This document shows positions 6,515-10,677 of a DNA stretch of 10,677 bases, piece after piece. Under the pieces are notes generated by a model. The model did no database searches. It was given only the letters and a program-made list of their open reading frames with translations, and was not told the DNA's origin. The DNA lies in assembly GCA_009784995.1 (NCBI GenBank), contig WQXE01000062.1, positions 1 to 10,677 on the forward strand, given 5' to 3'. The position numbers and the translations under genes were made by a program. This DNA is from Treponema sp. (lineage in GTDB: Bacteria; Spirochaetota; Spirochaetia; Treponematales; Breznakiellaceae). How positions within the stretch are numbered: position 1 is the stretch's first letter; every line of letters begins with the position of its first letter.

Positions 6515-8652
6515 TTATGACCCGCTTCGGCATATTTAGAACGCGTTATTTCCCAAATATCCTTTCTTTTTAACGGGATCGAATTAAAGCAGTGATCCAT
6601 TGCCTGGGAAACAGCCTGTATAAACGCCGCTGGAATACAGGTAAAAGGAAGATCTCCGATCCCTTTTATTTCATTGTCTTTTGCTTCCGCCGGATTTTCC
6701 AAAAAATCAATATGAATAGGCGGAATATCCATAGGAGAAAAAATGGTAAAGTTGTCATATTGAGTTTTTGGAATAACACCGTTTATATATTCGATATTTT
6801 CTGTAAACGCCCAACCTAATGCAAGAGCTGCTCCCCGCGTAAGGTTTCTTTTTGCTCTGTTATGCGAAATTATTTTTCCTCCGTCGACAGCCAGCCAAAC
6901 TCCGCGTATTACAGGAATGCATTCTATAAGATCAATTGATACTTCAACAACAGCCGCGGCTAGACCTGGTTTTAAAAAACCGCTGACATCCAAAACTCTG
7001 CCTTTTGGCGGAGTAAAAACGCCATCCCGTAATGAACCGCTTTGAGGTTTGAATGAACGGCGGACAGTAATCGGAAGGGAATCCTGCTCTTTTTGTTTAC
7101 GTATGGCAAGGCAGCATTTTTCTACAAGTTTTGTAATAGCGGTAATATTTCTGGAAGAACAGGAAGGACCGCAATCCGGTGAATCTACGGAGATAATTTG
7201 TATTGTCAATGGTTCTATAGAGAAAATATCAGACGCTATTTTTTCCCATATCCTGGTGTAATCCTCACAGGTAATAATACTTGTCTTAATTATCAGGTTA
7301 TGATCTTTTGTTAATGTTACCTCAACACTATAAACTCCATTATCTTCACCATGATAAAGAAGATTATTTCCCTGAAAGCCAACAGCGATACCTATTCCTC
7401 TGGGATTATCGCCTTTATCCGGCAGCTTGCCTTTACGGCTTTGGCGTATTAATTCAAAAGACGCTCTTTTACGGTAGTAATCGCTCATCTTTACAACGGC
7501 GCGTAAAAGATCATTGTTGTTAGTATTATTTTTAACGGGTAAAGACGGTAAAAGTAATCCGGGATCTACGCGGTTTTCCCGCCATATTGCGGGATCTTCC
7601 TTAACGCTTTCCGCTATATTTGAAACATGACGTTCGATAGCGAAAAGACCCAACGCCAAACCAAAACCGGAAAATGGACCTTGTGTTGGTATATTGGTAA
7701 TACTTACACCGGCTGATAGTTTTAAATTGCTAAATTTATATAAACCAAGAGAACCAAGACAAATTTGATCCAATATTTCATTTTCGTTAACTCCGTACGC
7801 ACCAAGGTTAACATTAATATCGATATTTGTAGATTGAATATTGCCGTTTTCATCGATTTGGCTTGATATATTTATCTCTGAACCGCATCTCTTTGTAGTA
7901 TAAAGAAAATCTTCTTCCCTGTTTAAAATTAAACGTACAGGTTTTTTGGAAATAAATGTACCGAGGGCTGCATGACAGGCGATTAAAGACGGATACCATA
8001 ATTTTCCATCCATGTGAAGGTTAAGCGCTGTTGGTTCTACAGACACAACGGAAGGTTCAATTCCCAGAACGCGGGTAACAGAACGTTTTACATGATATGG
8101 CCATTGGGTCGCTGTTTTTACAATTAGTCTTGCGGAACTGGAATCGTCCTTATACCAGGTAACAGCTCCAACAGGTTCCGCGTACCAATGTTCCTGAATA
8201 CCTGTTGTATAACTTCCGGTTATAACTTTACTTTTAGTATCAGCTGTTTCATTTAATTTATCCGAATATTCTATAGGATTTCCAATTATTATTTCCCGCG
8301 TCGCGTCCAATTGGGAATTTTCGCTTGTATCGCAGCTGAATACCGGTACTTCTTCGTTTACTGTGATTTTACATTTTGCGGATAATTCTGTAAGTTTTGT
8401 TTTATCCGGACCAAGAAGAATAGCTACAGGTTCTCCGATATAAGAAAGAGTCTTATCAGCAAGTATTGGGATTTTTGAATCTTCAAGCCTGTTTTCGCCT
8501 GGAATATCCTTTGCGGTTATTAAAGTGTAGTTATTAGGAAGTTCTGGAATCTGGAAAGATAAAATAGAGCCTTTAGCTATTGGAGACCTTATTGTAACGG
8601 CATAGAGTAAATTCTGAGGGTAAATGTCTTCCAGGAAGGGTAAAGATTCCAT
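6511..8652 (-). CDS. Xanthine dehydrogenase/aldehyde oxidase-family molybdopterin-binding subunit, with altered active-site motifs
   Basis: This is the large subunit (XdhA/CoxL type), 713 residues against a usual 750-800. The beginning aligns at the YV-D--P--LYA--RSP region, so the normal short N-terminal stretch is absent; an in-frame TAG just upstream rules out extension. Recognisable segments are LLYAVTIRSPIAKG (15-28), YIGEPVAILLG (71-81), QEHWYAEP (153-160), TATQWP with Gln183, KKPVRLILNREEDF (236-249), SSR (499-501), and AVDGGKIISHNRA (588-600). The molybdenum pocket is unusual. GGGFGGKE is replaced by NLHMDGKL (211-218). The FRGFG Arg is Ser328. GQG is Cys-Glu-Asp (462-464). The catalytic Glu of GVGE is Asp667 in GIGD. 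The frame is intact, so this is not a decayed gene. Substrate and activity cannot be inferred. No ribosome binding site is seen. Confidence 0.88.
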   Translation of the reverse strand: MESLPFLEDIYPQNLLYAVTIRSPIAKGSILSFQIPELPNNYTLITAKDIPGENRLEDSKIPILADKTLSYIGEPVAILLGPDKTKLTELSAKCKITVNEEVPVFSCDTSENSQLDATREIIIGNPIEYSDKLNETADTKSKVITGSYTTGIQEHWYAEPVGAVTWYKDDSSSARLIVKTATQWPYHVKRSVTRVLGIEPSVVSVEPTALNLHMDGKLWYPSLIACHAALGTFISKKPVRLILNREEDFLYTTKRCGSEINISSQIDENGNIQSTNIDINVNLGAYGVNENEILDQICLGSLGLYKFSNLKLSAGVSITNIPTQGPFSGFGLALGLFAIERHVSNIAESVKEDPAIWRENRVDPGLLLPSLPVKNNTNNNDLLRAVVKMSDYYRKRASFELIRQSRKGKLPDKGDNPRGIGIAVGFQGNNLLYHGEDNGVYSVEVTLTKDHNLIIKTSIITCEDYTRIWEKIASDIFSIEPLTIQIISVDSPDCGPSCSSRNITAITKLVEKCCLAIRKQKEQDSLPITVRRSFKPQSGSLRDGVFTPPKGRVLDVSGFLKPGLAAAVVEVSIDLIECIPVIRGVWLAVDGGKIISHNRAKRNLTRGAALALGWAFTENIEYINGVIPKTQYDNFTIFSPMDIPPIHIDFLENPAEAKDNEIKGIGDLPFTCIPAAFIQAVSQAMDHCFNSIPLKRKDIWEITRSKYAEAGHK

Positions 8653-8670
8653 CTAATCCATTTTATTAGA
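8652..8670. repeat. Inverted repeat overlapping the -10 and start of the large-subunit gene
   Basis: TCTAAT (8652-8657) and ATTAGA (8665-8670) form a perfect six-base inverted repeat with a seven-base gap. It covers the candidate -10 and touches the start codon. It could be a weak operator or an RNA hairpin at the start site. Both arms are AT-rich, so it may be chance. Confidence 0.3.
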
Positions 8671-8688
8671 TTTAATCGAATTATTCAA
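8660..8688 (-). promoter_or_regulatory. Candidate sigma-70-type promoter of the molybdenum hydroxylase operon
   Basis: The minus strand has TTGAAT (8688-8683), a 17-base spacer, and TAAAAT (8665-8660). Each hexamer is close to consensus. Only seven bases lie between the -10 and the ATG at 8652, so transcription would start at or next to the A of the start codon and give a leaderless mRNA. That would explain why no Shine-Dalgarno sequence precedes this gene while its downstream partner has a strong one. The region is AT-rich, so a chance match is possible. Confidence 0.4.
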
Positions 8689-8697
8689 GAATTTAAC

Positions 8698-8715
8698 CAC
8701 AGAGTTTCACAGAGT
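8698..8715. repeat. Short direct repeat CACAGAGT x2
   Basis: Two perfect copies of CACAGAGT lie at 8698-8705 and 8708-8715 with a ten-base period, preceded by TTAAC. The spacing of one helical turn could suit a regulator bound to one face just upstream of the candidate -35 of the large-subunit gene. It could equally be the remnant of a dispersed intergenic repeat: from memory, similar CACAGAG-containing stretches occur between genes in various bacteria. Confidence 0.4.
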
Positions 8716-8791
8716 GTATAGCGAAATTTGGTAATTCTTTTTAACCTTCATATCTTTCGAACTTTGAAAAATCAAGAATAGCTAAGCATAT

Positions 8792-8804
8792 AGTGACAGG
8801 CACC
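8792..8804. repeat. AGTGACAGGCACC motif, possible dispersed repeat fragment
   Basis: The sequence has outer arms GTG and CAC around ACAGG and is much richer in GC than the AT-rich bases around it. From memory it resembles short GTGACAGGCACC elements that recur in intergenic DNA of some bacteria. Only one copy is in this window, so its repeat nature cannot be shown here. Confidence 0.3.
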
Positions 8805-8942
8805 AATTAAACCTAATTACTAAGGTTGGATGGGTTGTGGATTTTGTTTTATTCCGATTTTTAAAAGATTTATTAATAAATAGAAAAAAAATACTTGATC
8901 TGGTTTTTTTTTCCGGTTTATTATTTAGTTAACATAATTTAT

Positions 8943-8948
8943 TATAAT
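8943..8948 (+). promoter_or_regulatory. -10 element upstream of the OmpA-family gene
   Basis: A perfect TATAAT lies 23 bases before the ATG at 8972. No clear -35 is found at the right distance; TTATTT (8921-8926) is the nearest candidate. The leader would be about 16 bases and still include the GAGGT ribosome binding site at 8959-8963. The AT-rich setting lowers certainty. Confidence 0.45.
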
Positions 8949-8971
8949 TTAGAAAAATGAGGTAAAAAATA

Positions 8972-10003
8972 ATGTTAAAAAAAATAATTTTCATGTTATT
9001 ACTGTTTTTGTTGATTGTTTGCGGGGTTTTTGCTCAAACAATATACGACTTTCCGGCAGGAGATTTCTGGTCATTGGATTCAGGGTTTGGAATGAGCGAT
9101 TTTCTGATTTCCGGAGCGTCTTTCCAGGCAATTATTGATCCTAAACTGTGGCTCTCACCCAAATTAATGATTGGAAGCAAACTCGGTGTGAATTTCAGCG
9201 CCGAAGATGATAAACGCCACATATTGGCTTTTGAAGGCCTGGTCTACATGAGATGGAATTTCCTGAGGCTTGGACAGGAATTGAACTCCTGGAATATTTT
9301 TGTTCAGGGCGGAATGGGACTGATTTCTGCATACAGGGGAACTTCGTCAAATCCGTTTAATGATGTAACAATGACACGAGGTTCCCTGCTTTTTGATGCA
9401 GCAATCGGGTTAACCATTCCCCTGAGCGCCAGATGGCACCTTGAACCCATGATACGCGGCGGGTATCCGTTTATCTTTGGGGGTTCCCTGACAGCCGGTT
9501 ATAAATTCCCCTTACCGCAAAAAGTTAATACAAACCGTATTTTGCAACAAAGTTTTCCGCACAGAACCGAATATGTAGAAGTCATGAAGATAATTCCGCC
9601 TGAAGAAATTGTAAGACGGGTTATGATTTCCTCGGTTGAGTTTGTCCTGTTTGGTCCGGATATCGGAAGGTACAATATTGGAATTGACAGGGACGCCCAG
9701 CAACTGAACGAAATGGTTCTGAATTATACTGCCCAAACTTTAAAGGATAATCCCAATTATCGCGTAAGAATAGAAGGTCATGCCAATCCCTATACCATTA
9801 ATCACAGTGAAATAGAAGAACTAAAGGTACTAAGTCTTATGCGTGCGAATGTTGTCGCCGGAGAACTTAAGGACAGGGGCGTAGATGAAAATCAAATCGT
9901 TTTGATCTCCTTTGGAGGGACTAGAACCGCGACAAATGAATGGGACATAAGAAACAGAAACCGCCGGGTAGAAATGATAATTACCCAGGTTGACATTTAT
10001 TAA
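8972..10003 (+). CDS. OmpA-family outer-membrane protein with C-terminal OmpA/MotB domain
   Basis: This 343-residue envelope protein probably links the outer membrane to the cell wall. Residues 1-21 are a signal peptide (MLKK, a leucine-rich core, then VFAQ with a likely cut after Ala21). Residues about 30-182 alternate short amphipathic strands with glycines and aromatics, ending GYKFPL, which fits a small eight-strand barrel. Residues about 220-340 form the OmpA/MotB peptidoglycan-binding domain: RVRIEGHANP (264-273), LSLMRANVV (287-295), and RNRNRRVEMII (327-337). The usual GHTD Asp that grips diaminopimelate is Asn272; the partner Arg291 is kept. The loop between them is four residues longer than in the Acinetobacter OmpA I compared with, from memory. 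The start is set by GAGGT nine bases upstream. A Flg_new-repeat gene follows 14 bases later, probably cotranscribed. Pal or a periplasmic linker protein are alternatives if the barrel call is wrong. Confidence 0.88.
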   Translation: MLKKIIFMLLLFLLIVCGVFAQTIYDFPAGDFWSLDSGFGMSDFLISGASFQAIIDPKLWLSPKLMIGSKLGVNFSAEDDKRHILAFEGLVYMRWNFLRLGQELNSWNIFVQGGMGLISAYRGTSSNPFNDVTMTRGSLLFDAAIGLTIPLSARWHLEPMIRGGYPFIFGGSLTAGYKFPLPQKVNTNRILQQSFPHRTEYVEVMKIIPPEEIVRRVMISSVEFVLFGPDIGRYNIGIDRDAQQLNEMVLNYTAQTLKDNPNYRVRIEGHANPYTINHSEIEELKVLSLMRANVVAGELKDRGVDENQIVLISFGGTRTATNEWDIRNRNRRVEMIITQVDIY

Positions 10004-10017
10004 AGGAGTAGCAAAAA

Positions 10018-10677
10018 ATGAAAAAAAGATTAACAAAAATTATTTTTAAATATTTTTCAGTACTAACAAGCGCGGTTTACATAGTTGTTTTCTTTTCGGT
10101 CTGCAGCAATCCCATCGTAGAAAGATGGTGGGACATAGATGACAATCCGGGTACAATAAATACCAGCCGGGAATTCTTTATTGTAAGTTTTAACCCGGGT
10201 CCGGATTGCAAAGACTGGGTGGGTCCCCAGTCGATAATCCGTGATGGAAAAGTAGAGAGAGTTCCCGCGATAACCCAGAGCGGTTTTATTTTTGGCGGAT
10301 GGTTTCCCAATTCCAGCCGTTCCGGAAAAACATGGGACTTTGACAACGACATTGTTGTCAGAGATTTTACACTATTTGCAGGATGGATTCCTGTACCATA
10401 TACGATTAATTTCATTACAGGAGGCGGAACCCCGCAGCCGCCCGATCAAATTTTGATCCATGGAACAAAAGTTAAAGAACCTCCTCCCATGGAAAATTCA
10501 AGTCAGGGTTTCGGCGGCTGGTATACCGTAAACGGAGCGCCCTGGCTGGAAAGCAACCGCTGGAACTTTGAAACACCGGTAACAGATCTAAACACAACTG
10601 CCGGAGTAATAAATTTATACGCCCGGTGGGCGGAGCGCGACATTACTGTTATATTCCACGAAAATGGAGGTGAGCCG
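10018..10677 (+). CDS. Secreted or lipid-anchored Flg_new (InlB B-type) repeat protein, 3' end missing
   Basis: This gene has 220 codons open to the window edge. A strong AAAGGAG (10002-10008) overlaps the stop of the OmpA-family gene and fixes the ATG at 10018. Residues 1-28 are a basic, hydrophobic export signal. Cys29 in FFSVCSN could be a lipidated cysteine, though Val before it is not a classical lipobox residue; spirochaete lipoboxes are looser. From residue 54 come repeats of the Listeria-Bacteroides (Flg_new/InlB B) type. Repeat 1 runs from FIVSFNPG to LFAGW (54-123). Repeat 2 runs from YTINFITGGG to LYARW (128-204). Repeat 3 begins DITVIFHENGG (208) and is cut off. Each keeps the beta strand plus FGGW/ARW landmarks of these ubiquitin-like folds. 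Such proteins are surface or periplasmic and often mediate contact, but the role here is unknown. Total length and C-terminal domain are not visible. Confidence 0.85.
   Translation, partial: MKKRLTKIIFKYFSVLTSAVYIVVFFSVCSNPIVERWWDIDDNPGTINTSREFFIVSFNPGPDCKDWVGPQSIIRDGKVERVPAITQSGFIFGGWFPNSSRSGKTWDFDNDIVVRDFTLFAGWIPVPYTINFITGGGTPQPPDQILIHGTKVKEPPPMENSSQGFGGWYTVNGAPWLESNRWNFETPVTDLNTTAGVINLYARWAERDITVIFHENGGEP

Larger units (their letters stand above)
8653..8971. other. Divergent intergenic region, no gene
   Basis: This 319-base spacer separates the minus-strand molybdenum hydroxylase operon from the plus-strand OmpA-family gene. It is strongly AT-rich, with stop codons close together in the frames I read. 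It holds a candidate promoter for each side, a direct repeat of CACAGAGT, a GTGACAGGCACC motif, and a perfect 12-base AT-only palindrome at 8869-8880. No tRNA, small protein gene or riboswitch could be recognised. No terminator is expected, because both flanking genes point away from it. Confidence 0.7.

Noticed and set aside
6243..6539. Plus-strand 98-codon open frame opposite the 2Fe-2S gene
   Set aside because: It is antisense to a gene with all eight cluster cysteines and has no recognisable features of its own.
6511..8652. Large subunit as a pseudogene because of its lost motifs
   Set aside because: The frame has no stops or shifts across 713 codons, the partner genes are intact with coupled overlaps, and family segments outside the pocket are well kept.
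5212..8652. Assignment as 4-hydroxybenzoyl-CoA reductase or CO dehydrogenase
   Set aside because: The FAD subunit lacks the 4Fe-4S insertion of the former. The large subunit shows no CO dehydrogenase active-site loop with the copper-binding Cys that I could recognise.
8869..8880. TTTATTAATAAA perfect palindrome as an operator
   Set aside because: It consists only of A and T in very AT-rich DNA, where such palindromes arise by chance; no second copy was seen.
10077..10415. Minus-strand 112-codon open frame
   Set aside because: It lies opposite the Flg_new-repeat gene, which has a strong ribosome binding site, export signal and recognisable repeats. The minus-strand frame shows no domain.

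Overview
The window looks like a piece of a spirochaete chromosome, most likely a Treponema-like, host-gut type. This is inference from gene content: a Flg_new (InlB B-type) repeat surface protein beside an OmpA-domain protein with a GHANP signature, a BamA-like outer-membrane protein with low sequence identity to anything I recognise, and AT-rich coding DNA. No rRNA or other marker gene is present to confirm it. There are no tRNA genes, CRISPR arrays, insertion sequences or phage genes.

Left block (1-5083, all minus strand). Read in the direction of transcription it runs aroB (3-dehydroquinate synthase), a BamA/POTRA-like outer-membrane protein, ugd (UDP-glucose 6-dehydrogenase), rfbA (glucose-1-phosphate thymidylyltransferase) and rfbC (dTDP-4-dehydrorhamnose 3,5-epimerase, cut by the window edge). 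Junctions are tight: a 4-base aroB/OMP overlap, 9 bases from the OMP to ugd, 34 bases from ugd to rfbA, and a 1-base rfbA/rfbC overlap. An extended -10 promoter lies about 85 bases upstream of aroB. The set makes precursors for surface polysaccharide (UDP-glucuronate and dTDP-rhamnose) together with a shikimate-pathway enzyme and an envelope protein.

Middle block (5212-8652, minus strand). This is a three-gene, overlapping operon for a xanthine dehydrogenase/aldehyde oxidase-type complex: a molybdopterin-binding large subunit, a 2Fe-2S subunit and an FAD subunit. The iron-sulfur cysteines and FAD motifs are intact. The molybdenum pocket is remodelled: GGGFGGKE, the FRGFG arginine, GQG and the catalytic GVGE glutamate are all changed. 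This is the most unusual thing in the window. The operon may be transcribed as a leaderless mRNA.

Intergenic region (8653-8971). This 319-base divergent spacer holds candidate promoters for both sides, a short direct repeat, and a motif that may belong to a dispersed repeat family.

Right block (8972-10677, plus strand). An OmpA-family protein is followed 14 bases later by a secreted or lipid-anchored protein made of Flg_new repeats, which runs off the window end. Both are cell-envelope proteins. They look more GC-rich than the genes on the left.
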